The position numbers and the translations under genes are program-made. 64,000 bases of DNA, from positions 9,855,720-9,919,719 of the forward strand of contig OZ029927.1 in the NCBI GenBank assembly GCA_964023275.1, in the 5' to 3' direction. The notes beneath the pieces were generated by a model. The model searched no databases and was not told the DNA's origin. It was given only the letters and a program-made list of their open reading frames with translations. Source of the DNA: Norana najaformis. Its lineage: Eukaryota > Annelida > Clitellata > Crassiclitellata > Hormogastridae. Below are positions 44,301 to 57,838 of this stretch, in pieces. How positions within the stretch are numbered: the stretch's first letter is position 1; each line of letters begins with the position of its first letter.

Positions 44301-47300
44301 TTTTGATGGATTGTTTATTCAGCTATTACCATTGTTTGTTTATTGATGAACATTTTGAACTTTAATGAACTTTAACATCGTTTAGACTAGCATATACAGC
44401 AACTGTGATTAGTTTCTACAGAAGCAGTGCTGTACAAATTTGTGATTACGATTACGATGGGATTCCTTAAGAAGCTAAGAAAACTTGTTACTTTACTTCT
44501 TCTGTTAGATATTGTTGTATCTGGTAAGAAATACTATTTCAAAGCTACATCAGAGAAAGAAAAGATAACTTGGATTAACAGACTCCAAGATGCATCACGG
44601 ATCACGGTGAATGACCTGTTTGTTCTGTGAAAATCCAAAAATTCTTATGAAGGACTTTCATAATATTTCTGCAAAACCTTTGTCTTATTACTTGGCTTTT
44701 GCAGGTAGCACCTTTGGGAGGTATTTAAAGGGCTGTATATCAAGTTTTTGATACATATGTACATACATACATTACTTGATTATGTGAGATGTTTATATGA
44801 GATGTTCATCACATTCCTTATTTAATCGAAATTAAATGTCTGGTTCAGATAAAGTACTAGTAGCGAGTAGTTGACATATACATCGTTCTTTCTCTTGCTT
44901 TAGACCATCATCTTGGAACAGTCTTCCAGTAGAAATTAGAACTTTACCACTGCTTATGTCTAAAGAGACGTTTTCAGCTTATCTTAAGATGCATCTTTTT
45001 AGATCATTTAGATAGCCATGCCTTTTTGAGAATCTTAAAATGTGCTGAACAAGTGTTCACATACGTACATGCATACTAGTTAGTTGACCTCATCCTTTTG
45101 GGGTTTTTTGTGTGAACTCATCCGATGGGGTTAGCTTAACAAGCTGTTGGAACTTCTCCTCATCTCATCACGGCACTCTAGTTAACATTGCTTATGAGTA
45201 ACTTTTTATGTTGATCAATGTATATTTCGTTAATGTAATTTACTGTTCATTGCTTATATCATTATGTTAGGCTGCTACCCTGTTCCAATAAATCAGTTGA
45301 TCAATCGATTGATTGAGGCTTGTTTTACAAGTGGATGTTGTCTGTACTTTTAGGTTCCACAGCGACAAAGTCTGTTGGACAGCGGAAGCTTTCAGACGGG
45401 CTTCAAGGTAGAAGTAGTTGGTGGTGTTGTGGTTAAGACGCCAATGGAGGTGGCTCAGGTGAAATGTCTTTACTGATCTCTTCAGCCGGATTGGATTAAG
45501 TCTTCTTTCTGTTCAGTGTTTTAAAGAATTTTATGAATATGTTTAGTTGTGCCAGCTCAACTAACTTATTTTGGTAGTCATTTTTAACTATTTAAAATTG
45601 CAGTTTAACAATAATTACAATTTATTTACTAGTTTTAAGTAATGAATATAAATTACAGTTTAAAAATAATAGAGAGCATTCTTTTTACCAGGTGTAGGCC
45701 TGTGTCATTGTTAGTGTCTATATTTGAGTAAATCACGTTACATTACGTGATCTTAATGGAACAGAATGCAATGTAAATCATGTTACATTATGTGATCTTA
45801 ATGGAACAGGATGTAGTGTAAATCATGTTACATTACATGACCTTAATGGAACTGGATGTAGTGTAAATCATGTTACATTACACGACCTTCTTAATGGAAC
45901 TGGATGCAGTGTAAATCATGTTACATTACATGACGTTAATGGAATTGGATGCTGTGTAAATCATGTTACTTTACATGACCTTCTTAATGGAACAGGATCC
46001 AGTCAATGACGTAGTTTCTGATGATGACAGCATCAGCGTGCGTTCCTCGTCTCCGTACCAGCATTTTGAAGAAGAGACAATTAAATCGGGATACTGTACC
46101 AAGCAGGGAGTCTTTGTAAGTTACTTTGATTGTCTCATCTGATCTGATGACATATTCTGTAGTGTAGGTAAGTAAAGGATGATCAGGTAACATAAAGATT
46201 TATTACATGCTTTTAACACAATACTACCAGGGGGTGATTTCCAAGAGTCAAACAGTCTTTGAACTAAAGTGAAAATGCAACAATAGAGACAGAGAAATGA
46301 GCTATAAAGGGAAAATGGAATGAGAATATGATAGGCTATTGATTGTGATATAATGACAAATACATGATGTACAGTATGTGTTATTGCTTGATGTATTTGC
46401 ACAGAAGTCGTCAAAATAGAACCAAATGGGTTATCTTATTTGATGATCTTTAAGGCTCCATCACTTTAGAATAAAGATGGCAACATACACTAATTGTAAT
46501 TTGTAATTGTAATCAAAAACTTGTAAAGCGCCGCTTCAAGGTAGCCTCATCAGAGGCGCTCCCGGTCCAACGTCCAAGAACTGGGGAATACACTGGAACT
46601 TCCTTGTAAGGTACAGCATTATTAGACCAGTTCTGATGTATCACAGTCTGTGACATCGATCCTAAATCTATTTCGGCTTTAGAAAGCATCCTGATTATAG
46701 CTTAACCTTGTCATAACATGATATTCCAAAGGAGACATTATAACTGAAGTTTTGGTTTTTGAGATAGAATAGCACTTGGAAAATGCTTAACAGATTTGCA
46801 CGTCATAAAATATTTGTTGCAGAGAAAAAATTGGAAGCGGAGATATTTCATCTTGTCATCATCATCTTTCCGATATTGTCAGTCAGTAGAGGTCAGTAGC
46901 GGACATCTCTCTTAGCTACTTGAGTCAGTAAGTGTAAAAATAATTTCTAACTCAGTAATCAGTTAGCTAAGTTAGCATCAAGAGGATTTTGTTTCTTGTT
47001 TTCATTTCTTCTTTATTTTATTTCTTGTTTGTTTCCTTCAGGTTTTCTCATGACTGGAAGTTTTTTGATTCTTTTTGCTTGAATTTGTTTCAGGACAGAG
47101 CTCCCATTAAAACAATCAAAGTTCAAGATATTCTGGAAGCAAGGACATCTATTGGGTAAACTTATTTATTTACATAAGTAACTTGCTTTAACACTATCTT
47201 GGGGAACCATATAAAGAATGACCATCATCGTTTCCTCATCCTCGATGCTACGTGGTTCAGAAACTCCAAACATGCTGTCATCATTCAACTCTTGTTGAGA

Positions 47301-47315
47301 ACCTATTGGTTGGGC

Positions 47316-47393
<78 letters not shown>

Positions 47394-49974
47394 CAAACTT
47401 GCCACTGGTAACTCTTCTAGTCATCTGAGAAATGTTTACTGATGGTTGAATGTTCTGTTCTTAATGACCTTTAACATCATTAGCACAATCTGATGAGTTT
47501 AGTTTGAAGAGGCGCTATACAAATTTCAAATTACAATTACAACTGCCTTGTAATGAGGTTGTGCTCTAGTGAGTTTATTTTCTGTAGGTGAATTAATTTT
47601 GGCATTCGTTTTCCAGACCGTGTCATATCAGAATTCAAGTTATAATGAAGCCAGTTATTATGAGTGTACTCAACTATGTTCTGACGTATTGTGCCTAATG
47701 ACAAGGCATCAATCTATGGTACTGAGCAATTTTATATTAAAGATGGGCCCTGTGTGGTCTGATCTGAGAACTTCTATGGAGTTAATGGAATAATGCAAAG
47801 CGTCTAACAGTGTAAATGTTATATAAACGTAAATCTCCCAAAAAAATTTCTGCTGAATAGCTGTATCAGTCAGGAAGACCAGCTTATTCATCGGCACTGG
47901 GTCAGATCAAGTCCCACAAGAGCCAGGCTGTTTGGTCAGTCAGTTTAGTTTCAATGCCACGTTAGGATCCTGGGATCAGCTTGGGTGTGGGATCCATGAG
48001 GATTCCAATCAAACCCTGTCTTAGGCAAACTTGAATATTGTGCATCATAAAGCAAGCACTTGACAGAATGGCAACAATGTTAGCATTTTATGAGGTACTT
48101 AAAAGGCATTGCCAGTATTATTAAGTATCTAGATCGTACGTGCAAACATACATAGTGTTTTTTGTATTTACAGAGTCTACCCAAACCGGGAGAACTTGTT
48201 TGAAGTCGTCACAGCAAATCGGGTCTTCTATATCCAGGTATGATGTTTAATTATATATGTGCCTTCTAGATGTAAGGTTTGTTAATTGGGACCTCCATGT
48301 AACTCATCATATTTAGAATTCTGATCTGTGCCATAACGAAGGCACACAAGATACATGCCTACGCTGTCGGTGTGTGTATGTTTGGATCTTGCTACCTACA
48401 GACACCAGTTGGTAGTTGCTTCAGAGCAACAACGCTCAACACATTTGATTTGAGTTGATTTACGTCCCAGCTGATTTCTGCGATGCTGCGGCTCAGATGC
48501 GCCAGATCTCGGCTCATGAATAAAAATGTCTGGGAAAGAAAGAGAGGATTGGAGAAAAGGTTGATGAAAAGAATCAGGAGCTTTGTTGATTGATTTTTTA
48601 TTAGGATTTTTGATCAAGGACTTGCCTATAAATGGGTGGATGTTTCATGATTGTACATGTAACTGATTGTCTGGCTTTACTGTGAAGCATAGTCTCACAG
48701 CTTTTTGGCTAGGTCCAGCTTGAAATCATGGCTTCTCAGTAATACTTGATGTCTAAGACTTGCTACCTTTGGGCAAGTACATATTATTAATTATTAGTAG
48801 TAGTATTAGTATTTTTATTATTAATATTTGAATCAATGTTTACAGGTCTTCAACAGTTTAACATTGTAAAGATCCTGAAAAGAAAATGGCATTGCCCTGC
48901 TGGATTCTTTATTTATTATTATTTTTATTTTCATTATTATTGTTATTAATGTAATTATTAATAACAAATATTAATAGTATTATTTCAAGTGGGATATTAC
49001 AACAAATTCTCATTCTGCAGCTGAATCAGATATCCCAAATTGTGCCAGCATATGTGTATAGATGTAATGCAGTCCAGGAACTCTGAACATGGTGTTGACT
49101 CTGGTGTCTACAGACATACTTACTTACATATATACTGTACATTACATACTTTTTGCTGTTGCATAACATGTATTGAATTCTTGTTGTTGGTAACTTGTGC
49201 ATGTTCAGTGTTCTTCATGCATAACGTGTGCTTGTTTCTTGTTCTTCCGGTGAAGAAACTTTTTATCATTTCTTGTGCAACGTATGTGTATTCTCGTTTC
49301 TTTTTCTTGAAGGCCGATTCAGAACCTGAGCGTGACTCGTGGATTGCTGCCATTAATCGGTGTTTACAAGCGTTGCGCGGACCAAAGGTATTTTGACTCT
49401 TCTAATACTGCTTTTGCTTCTTACTTCATGATGCTGTTAAGATTCTGGCATGTTCGAAGCCTACAGAAATATTGCAGATATCTCTGCACGGGCTTTCTGC
49501 TTTAAGAGCTGCAGTTTCAAATGTGCACTTCTTTTGCAGTTATTTTAAAATTATTTTGTTATTTAATATTTTTCTTTGAATTATGAACATTTAATTTTCG
49601 AGTAGTTGTACCAGTACTGTAGTACTATTGTTATGGCTTACATTGTACATGTTTATCTCCTGCTATTTGGCCAAAAGTTTAGGAACTTTTAAAATCTTTG
49701 TCTAGGATAAGTGGGAGTCTGATGTGGGTGTGTTCAATGTAGTTTTCTACAATTCCTTTTACAGAGATCATTGCTGTAAGACTAAGTGATTGAGAACTAT
49801 TACTGAAGTTTCCATGAGGTTATACTGAGTGCAAATAAAGGTGCATCTGTGGTCTGAGAAAGATAAAAGCAAGATTTATAAATGTGTAGTGCCTTTGTGA
49901 GGTTTTCTAAATGGTGCTACATAAATAGCCAGATTCATACATACTTACATACGTGATAGACAGATAGTAGAGAA

Positions 49975-50046
<72 letters not shown>

Positions 50047-50161
50047 TGAGATGTAACAGAGATTACTGAGAGAGAAATAGAAAGAGAAATCGAGACATAC
50101 CAGAGATTACAGATAGTGGACAGATAAATAGTATTAAGTAGACATAAGTAAACAGCCGTAA

Positions 50162-50198
<37 letters not shown>

Positions 50199-50603
50199 TG
50201 GATGGTGATATATGTGGTGACAATAGGGATATAGCATGCATGTGTCAAATTCTATTCTGATAACACTTGCGCAAGTGCTGCCATCACAGTTTCTAACAAT
50301 GGCATCATATGCTTCTTTCACCATACTCAGTAAAGCTGCTTTCTTTAATTAATCTGCTCCAGTGCTTAATTTTATCGTTATCCTGTCAGACTGATTTTCT
50401 TTAAGACGACAAATTTGCTGAAGTAAGTAAACTACAAAGTGGGACTATCTTAGCATTAGACTTTGTCGCTTTTTCTCTGCTACTATCCGTGCACGGGTGT
50501 GCGTTTTTAGAGCTTTGAAGTTGAAATTCAGACCGACCCGGTCGATCTGGAAGAAATTGGACCTCAGAATGCTTACAGCCCCGTGCGATATTCGTGGGTG
50601 TGA
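41361..50603 (+). CDS. PLEKHA1: TAPP-type tandem PH-domain adaptor (PLEKHA1/2-like), 11 coding exons, complete
   Basis: TAPP proteins bind PI(3,4)P2 at the plasma membrane through the second PH domain and recruit PDZ proteins. Exons: 41361-41513, 42237-42293, 42886-42931, 44509-44606, 45354-45458, 45996-46115, 46823-46891, 47094-47155, 48174-48237, 49313-49387, 50511-50603. The total is 942 nt, 313 residues, with all phases matching and GT/AG junctions. PH1 (about residues 9-118) starts FCGFLEYEEKENSG, as in TAPP1, and ends in KITWINRLQDA. A linker has VVGGVVVKTP. PH2 (about 181-281) holds SGYCTKQGVFRKNWKRRYF, the basic phosphoinositide-binding loop, then NLFEVVTANRVFYIQ and DSWIAAINR. The protein ends YSWV, an S-x-V class I PDZ ligand equivalent to the TAPP1 C-terminus. 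The second exon (EPRRSLEPDGS) looks like an added loop in PH1. The start ATG lies 9 bases after an acceptor-like GACGTAG, so a 5' UTR exon is likely upstream. One gene stands for the vertebrate PLEKHA1/2 pair. Confidence 0.9.
44880..45310 (+). mobile_element. Non-LTR retrotransposon 3' end
   Basis: PSSWNSLPVEIRTLPLL, then KMHLFRSF and a stop, is the reverse-transcriptase C-terminal block. It is followed by a 3' UTR ending in the short repeat AATCAGTTGATCAATCGATT. It lies in PLEKHA intron 4, next to exon 5. Confidence 0.75.
45735..45995 (+). repeat. Minisatellite abutting and containing the PLEKHA exon 6 splice acceptor
   Basis: Five and a half units of about 45 bp, with core ATGTAAATCATGTTACATTA and CTTAATGGAACAGGATG. 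The last partial unit runs straight into exon 6, whose acceptor is its AATGGAACAG. Confidence 0.85.
47312..47391. repeat. (GT)n microsatellite
   Basis: About 38 GT units in PLEKHA intron 8. The inverted copy at 35.43 kb has only a short CACACACA. Confidence 0.98.
49975..50042. repeat. (GA)n microsatellite
   Basis: A long uninterrupted AG run in PLEKHA intron 10, with GACAGACAGACA nearby at 50165-50200. Confidence 0.98.
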
Positions 50604-53600
50604 CGTCACCCACTGGTCTGACGTCATTCGTAGATGGATCCATTCTGCAGTGACGTTACAAAACATTTATTTGAACTGGGCTGAGTTACTTATGCATGTC
50701 TGCTAAATGTTTTTCAGCTCTCCTTTCTTTGCTACATTGTGCTACAAATAGTCATTTTTTAGCATTTAAGAGGAAGCGTTTTTAAATTTAAATTTGGTGT
50801 AGATGTTGGTTTCTGTGGCTTTTATGTGTTCATATGTTTATGTCTGAGAGACAGAATGCGACTTGTGTCCTTGTCAGAACTTTTATGTTGATCTACTAAA
50901 GGGGCAATATAAAGTTTGCAATAATTCTGTTTGAACTTGGCATGATGTCATTGAGAATGAGAACAATGATGCCATCAACAAGAATGGTAACTAGAACAAT
51001 TATTTATTTGCTTTGTTTCAGAACTCAGGATATCTCATACTAACAGTCATGGTAGTTTGACTTGTTAACTATATTTGTAAAACTCTTGATAATAAGTATT
51101 TAAAAATGCAAACATTAAAATGTTGCATAGACGATTTCCTGCTAGAAAGTTTTGTTGTCTGTAAAAGGAAGAGGTTTATTATTGTTATTATTATTATTTG
51201 TATTATTATTTGTATTATTAATATTACTATTATTGTTTTCATGTTATTCGTTCAGTTTCAGCTTATAAAGTGAACAATTTGTTGTCAGTCCTCGGCTGCT
51301 TTGAGGTCTGCAAAAATGCCTCTGAAAGCAACAGCTTTATAACGCCGTGTATTATTATTATTATTGCTATTATTATTATTATGACATTTCTATTGCGACA
51401 GTTGCTGTTCATAAACAGTGATGGCTGGAAAAAGACAAATCTTAATTAAGTTGTTTGCAAAACAAAGCAAAACAGGCAATATAAGGCAAGATCGAAAACA
51501 GAGTCAAGACAGAGTTTTATTATAGGTAGTGTGCAAGGCTTACTTGCCTTTTTTAAGTAGACCTGAGTTAACCCTTTGCCCTCTTCACAATGAAAATGTT
51601 AGCACTTTGCCCTCTTCACAATGAAAATCTTAGTGTATGTGAACTAACATCTGTAACTATTTACTTTTGTTGTTACTAAAAGTGCTTTCTTGCCAGATAC
51701 AGCACATAAAAAAACAGCAATGACTGAACATGTCATGAACAGCCAAGTATAATAATTGTTATAAGAATACACTGGAATCTCCTTATGATACTACCTCTGG
51801 AGTCATATCAAGTCTTGCATTATAACTAAGTTGCATTATAATTAGGAAAGGTTGGGTTTGGCATCCATGCCCTCAGCCGTGTTATATTAGAATTACCAAA
51901 TTGTAAAAATTCACATTGTAAGGAGGTTCCTTTGTAATTATACAAATTCTACTTACAATCATAAAATTAACAATCGTCAGGAGTGTACGGCACAGGTACA
52001 CATTTCACCTGAAGCTGATACAGAGTTAATTGTGTTGTGGCTTTGCATGTTTTCACAAGTTTGCCTTGAAGCACGAGACCAATAATGAGCCTCCCATGGT
52101 TTCTTGTGCTGTTACTGTTTTACAGCCAGCTGCTATCAAAGATTCAGGCAAACGAGTATCCTGTGGTGGTTGCCTAAAATAACTGTAGCAGTACTTCTTA
52201 CAGAATCATGATTCTCACGAAATTTTGACTGTTTTGAGATTTTTAACCCTGTTTGATTGACTCCTTCTGGCCTATTTTTTTAACCCTGATATTGAAGTAT
52301 TCATTTAGAAGTCAAAGGTTTCTATCAAATGAAACTGAAATCATACATCCATAATTAATTAGGATGTGTATCACCTGCATGTGTAAGCTTTATGCTTTTT
52401 CTTGTATACAAGTAAAGCATACCTTGTTTGCTTTGAGAATTTGTTTTATTTTTCTTTTGAAGAATTTAAATTCATTTTCAGTTTCTGATGTTTTAATTTT
52501 GAGCATTGTGTTTTCTGGACATTGCAGTAATCTGTACATACTTAGCCATATAAACGTGCTTTTGACAGGCTTCATAGAGGTGCTACATAAGTCATTTTGT
52601 ATTACGTGTACATGTATTTGGACTAAGAGGTCAGCTTGTTTGACCTGTTGATCTTCACTTTCATTAATCCTTGCTACGCTACAAGTGAGACCCCTTTTTG
52701 TGACATTGTTTGCACTATATAATACCTGTCTAATTCCGTCTTCCTGGGGTTTTTCTAGGCATGCCTTGCTACCTAAAAGCTAAAGCATATCAACCTGGTT
52801 AAAATGTAGCTGGAGGTTATCTCTCCTTCTGTTGCCCACATGTAGTGCATCTTACTTACTTTCTCTATGGCCATGGTTTTGGTCTTCCTCCTGAGCCAGC
52901 CGAGGACCTAAGTAATGAAACTGAGCACTTCCTCAGCATCTCAGTGCAAGTTATTGGAGATTTTTGCTTTCTCAGCTGCACTGCCTATAAAATGTTAAAG
53001 CACTTACTGTGGTTAAAATGTAGCCATTGTGTAGCAGGTACACTTGTGAGCTACTTTGTTGCACTGTTCGATTTTTATACGTTTTGCAGGTGCTGGTGAC
53101 ATCTGTTTGATGCCTGGAATCACGGACTGACACAAGATGGTGTTGGACCAATCGGATTTTTCTATTTCAGCCATTTTCATGTTGCAAATATACATGGAAA
53201 GAACTGTTTTCGTAACGTGGAAGATCTGCTCCCCTTTTTCAGATCGCCTCAGTTGTTTGAGCATGGTTCAGCTAACCTGTGGCTACTCTGTGGAACTTTT
53301 AGAACAGTGTGTCTCTTAGCTTAGCACATTTGTGTACAGACCTTACCAGTACTATATGATTTGTGTTCTGTACCACATATGTACTACGCATTTTGTGTTC
53401 ATTGTTTATGTATTGAACAATTATTTTCATGCACTATTTTTGTATGACACATGGTTTTTTTGTACAGCGACATGATAGCCAATTGGTTTGAGCGCTCACT
53501 CTGTAACACACAGTCGGGGATTTTGAGCCTTCTTGGGCAGGTACCTTGAGCAAGTCGTTCACACAATTTCTCAACGCCAGTGATTGACGCTTAGTCATGA

Positions 53601-56600
53601 GATTGTGGTGCTTAATGAATACAGGAATAATTATAAAACAATTCATTGTGGAGTCGTGTAAGCTTATCTTTTCATCAGATTGCAGTCTTCATGTTTGCTG
53701 TTCAGCCAAAGAATTCTGTCATCAAGACCAGTCATGTCTCTGAGGAGTGCCGTTAATAGGGACATGCAGTAACGTGTGATTAACTTCTTTGTTTAAAAGC
53801 ACTTTTTCTGTGTGACTTGCAGAAGATGTACTTAAGCAATACATTCACCAGTAATTTATTTTTTTTGACTGGAGGGATTTTCCAGGGACATCCTGAATGC
53901 ATGTTAAATGTTTGCCAAAAATTGGTCTTTAGGCAGACCAGGGTGTGGACCAATGGAGGGTTGTTCTACTATGTTTATATACAGTGTATTTTTTTTGTTT
54001 TGCTGCCCTTTTGTGATTCTGAAACAAACGTTTGTTCTGTATTGCAATCCAGCCATATTATCCTTTGATGAAAGCCTGGATTCCTTAAAATAGATCTTAT
54101 TCTTAGCACTATATGTACTCAGTACTTAATTAAGTACTTACTCAGTGGTCCTACATAGTTATACAAGTTGTCAGGCATCTACATTCTTCATTTTACTTTG
54201 GCAGTTGATGTACACTTTTGTCCATAACATTTCCATCAGCCACTTATGTTTTCTTGTCAGTTTTCGTGGTCTTCTTTTTATTTTATTTCAAGTTATCGAA
54301 TCTGACAGTAGGTGTATTACGTATCTAGCAATTTTTCACACGGACTGCACATCTTTTTAGTTTGATCTTCTTGTATCTTCTATCTGTTCCTGTGCTTTGT
54401 TTTCAACTGCAGCTTTAGATGTTGTGCAAATGGGCTTTAAAATTATGTTTATCTTTGAATCAGTATTTCTTCTACTTCTTGTTCTCGTTTATAATTGTGC
54501 ATTCAAAAGCCTATGCATTAGAAGATGTAGGAACGAATTGATTTAGCAATTTTAATGTACCTAGACATTTACTGGGTGCCTTTTAAGGACCAATCTGAAT
54601 CTTTGTATATAAATCGTGCCTAAACAGTGTGTGCCTTTTTTAAGTGGTTGGCTGTGTTATCGTTTTTGTGTGCGTACCATACCAGTGGAATTTTCTTAGG
54701 TATAACCTGTTTAGTACTGATTATGTAATCTTGCTACTCTATGTTTAAAGATGTTTTCATTCAGTAAATTTAGAACAGACTTTTAGTGTATTATTGTTTG
54801 AGACGTTGATGAACTTGTTCTTCTGAAGGAACTTCTACGATGCTTAAGCTGGTGAATGACACCTTCAAGGGTCCTTATAAAGGACTGGAGAAAGTTCCAG
54901 TCATATTTGTACATACATACTTGCCTACATACATGCATACTTACTTACATGCATGCATATATACATACAAGCCTTAAAGAATTACTCATGCATTTTCTGT
55001 TAACACGCATAATAAAATTCACTTGGGTATAAGATGAGTCATTTCAATTTTTGAACCACTGTGTCATTTCTATTGTGATATTATTTATATTTGCTGACTC
55101 AAATATTGTTTGAGGGTTGCCACCGTTATTATTACTGTAATCAAAAACAAATTTTTTAAAATCAGCATTTTAATTTAGCCGATTGTGAACAAATTTTCAC
55201 TTAGATTTCTTAGTTAATGTATCAATTATGTGCTTTTCCATACAGCTTCAGATGCTAAATTGTTTGAAACCTAAAGTTTATGCATCGAAGCCAACAGTTT
55301 ACAAGAATTGATCATGTATTTGCTTATTCAAGAATTTCGTCTGTTTGAAGGTGTCATTCAAAACAGCAGAAATTACATGTACTATCAATTTTCTAGTTTA
55401 ATGTATCTTGTGGTGAAGATTTTTATGTTACTGAGTAAAACTATGAAACTGCTTTAAGCTTTAAATGCAGTGCTTTTTTCTAGAAATGAAGGTTCCAGAA
55501 CTGAACAGTTATGGAATTTTGTGCTAAAATTTCATTATTTTTGTCAATCAGTAAACACTGAAAACAGTGTAAAGTTGTGAATTAAAATAAGTTACATTAT
55601 ATTACATAATTAAAATAACTTAGTAAACAATTCTTTTATTTGAAAACTAAATTATTTGTTATTAGCCGAAAAAGGGTGCTGGAACGCCGTTCCGGAGCTT
55701 TCCATCTGAAAAAAGCACTGTTTAAATGAATGAAGGAATGAAGCACCATAGAAGTAGCCAAATCAGGTTAGATTAAGGCAGTCTATAGTTGTGCTACAAC
55801 CAGAACAAGATGGTCGGAAGGCCATCTGGTTTTAAGAGTAAGCATTTTTGTAAGCTCTGCAGTTGACCGTAATACAGTGACACAATTTGGAAATTCTGTG
55901 CTCCTTTGGAAACCTGTGTAAAGATCTAAGCATGGGGCTAGTGTGGTTGGACACATACCTTGATCTGTACCTTATGTATGTACAGACATCGTCAGTGGCA
56001 GAGGCTGCAGAAAACTCTTGAGACATCCTGATTAGAAAATATAAAATTTTAGTTTTTCAGCCGCTTTGGAAAGTTGATACTAGTGTTTCATATATTAATC
56101 TTGCAGCCTGAGATCAACTGAATCTGATGTGAATTCCGTACTGGTAAACTTTATTTGAATAAAATTAATCTAGTTAAATTCAGTGCATGTTTCAGTTGAG
56201 TTAGAGAACTATTGTAGACGCCTCATTGTAATTCCAAGAAATGGAGGATTTGACCAAGTATAAATCAAGGGTGCTTATGTATGCCTTTCCAAATGACTGT
56301 GCCTTTCAAAACATCAGTTTGTGTTAATATTTGCCTACATTTTCTGTAAGCCTAGTTAGCACTGACTTTTAGTTTAATGTGCATGTCATGTCATGTCATG
56401 TTTAATGTGCATGTCATGTCATGTTTAATGTGCATTTATATGATTATCTATTTTTGTGCCTGTTGTTTGTAGTGAGCTGAATTTTAGCCAACAACTGTTC
56501 ATAATAAAGAACTCGCAACTGGTTTTGTATGATATCCTTGTAATAAGCTTGGTTGTCTTATCATTAAGAAATCTGTCTGTGTTCCTTTCATTGAGCCGAT

Positions 56601-57140
56601 TGGATTATTGTTTTCCACGAGTTTTAATTGATTCTGGATTTCAAGAAAGATGAAGGGGGACACTGCTCTGAAATTGCTATTATTATTGTTATTAATTTCG
56701 TTGTTGTTCTTATAACCCAAATCTGTTATTATTTTTGCCAGAAACATAAATTGAAATTATGATCGATCAGGAACATCATCGTCATCATTATTATATAATT
56801 TTGGAGGAACAGCCCCTGTGGGAGTGATATAACAGAGCAAACAGAAATGTTTAGTTTGCAATTGCTCTTTGATGATGTTTGGCTATTGTCAGTACTTTTT
56901 ATTATTTTTGTTATTTACCTTAGGTATAAATGGTTCCCCAGAATGAAAAATTTATTATTACTATTGCTAGTGCTTTTCAATGCTACACTAATGTCCTTAC
57001 AACAGCGATCGTAAAAAGAATGTTTTCATTTGTACTTATGGTTGAAGATCTTTCTTTGGGTCAACCGTGTTTTTATTACAAAAAATTCAAGCATTTTTAT
57101 AACGGAAAAGAATATTACAGAATCTTGCCAAAGTTTACCA
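50604..57140 (+). other. PLEKHA 3' UTR and intergenic sequence
   Basis: There is no supported coding region in 6.5 kb. The first clear AATAAA on the plus strand is near 55010, with others near 56153 and 56505, so either the 3' UTR is very long or a variant signal is used. A family D SINE lies at 53475-53625 and a TCATG repeat at 56383-56440. Confidence 0.4.
53475..53625 (+). mobile_element. tRNA-derived SINE, family D
   Basis: GATAGCCAATTGGTTTGAGC and TCGGGGATTTTGAGCCTTCT form the A- and B-box head. The body CGCTTAGTCATGAGATTGTG follows. Confidence 0.65.
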
Positions 57141-57149
57141 GATGATAGC

Positions 57150-57395
57150 TGTGAACAAATCTCCTGTCTTGATTCCTCATCTTCCCCTGATCTATTTTGA
57201 CGTTCCAATTCCAAACAACCTCCACCATTGCTGTCTGACTGTCTCCCGGCCTTATCCTTAAATCTTGATCTGGAACCGAATCTGACCTTCCTGTTTATCG
57301 ATTTTGTCTTGACAGCGCATATAAACGAGCTTGTTCCCGCGAGTTCGCTTCCACTGGACGCTATAGCAATCTCGAGTTTACGATTACGATTATGT
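57150..57395 (+). mobile_element. Dispersed repeat family A
   Basis: CTCGAGTTTACGATTACGAT tail. It lies about 370 bases upstream of the RPL5 start region. Confidence 0.75.
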
Positions 57396-57761
57396 CATGT
57401 TTGTGGTCGGCTTACATACCCTCTGAACTAGTATAAATTTTGTGATTTATATGTGAAATCACAACTTCATACTTATACATTTGATCTAAACCAGTGATAC
57501 CATTACTCGTAAAGTCTTAATATCTTTTACGTCCCGAAGAGCTTAGACCAGTCCAGAAAATCAATGTACCGCCGAAATATTTAGATAAAGAAACATTTAT
57601 GTACTTTTATTGTAATATTGTGTAATCGGGTGAAACGTGATTTAAAAAGTTACAAAACGTATATGAGTCTCTACTAGCGCTATAAGATTGTCGGTGTTAT
57701 TGGTGAAATAACGGCGCACATAACTTAACTTGAACTCATCGAAAGAAGTACCATCAACGTT

Positions 57762-57767
57762 CTTTTC
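57762..57767 (+). promoter_or_regulatory. Candidate 5' TOP transcription start of RPL5
   Basis: CTTTTC at this position, 77 bases before the RPL5 ATG and followed by GC-rich ACGCGGCG, has the form of the terminal oligopyrimidine start used by animal ribosomal protein mRNAs and regulated through mTOR/LARP1. No TATA box is seen at the expected distance. The start site is inferred, not measured. Confidence 0.4.
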
Positions 57768-57838
57768 ACGCGGCGTGGTTGTTGTCCCTACAGCCGAAGC
57801 TATCGATTAAGCCCAATAAAACAAGAAAATAACTAACA

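Noticed and set aside
47166..47411. Poly-His/Thr and Cys/Val frames on both strands
   Set aside because: Translation artefacts of a (GT)n microsatellite.
49935..50324. Ser/Leu-rich frame
   Set aside because: Artefact of (GA)n and GACA repeats in PLEKHA intron 10.
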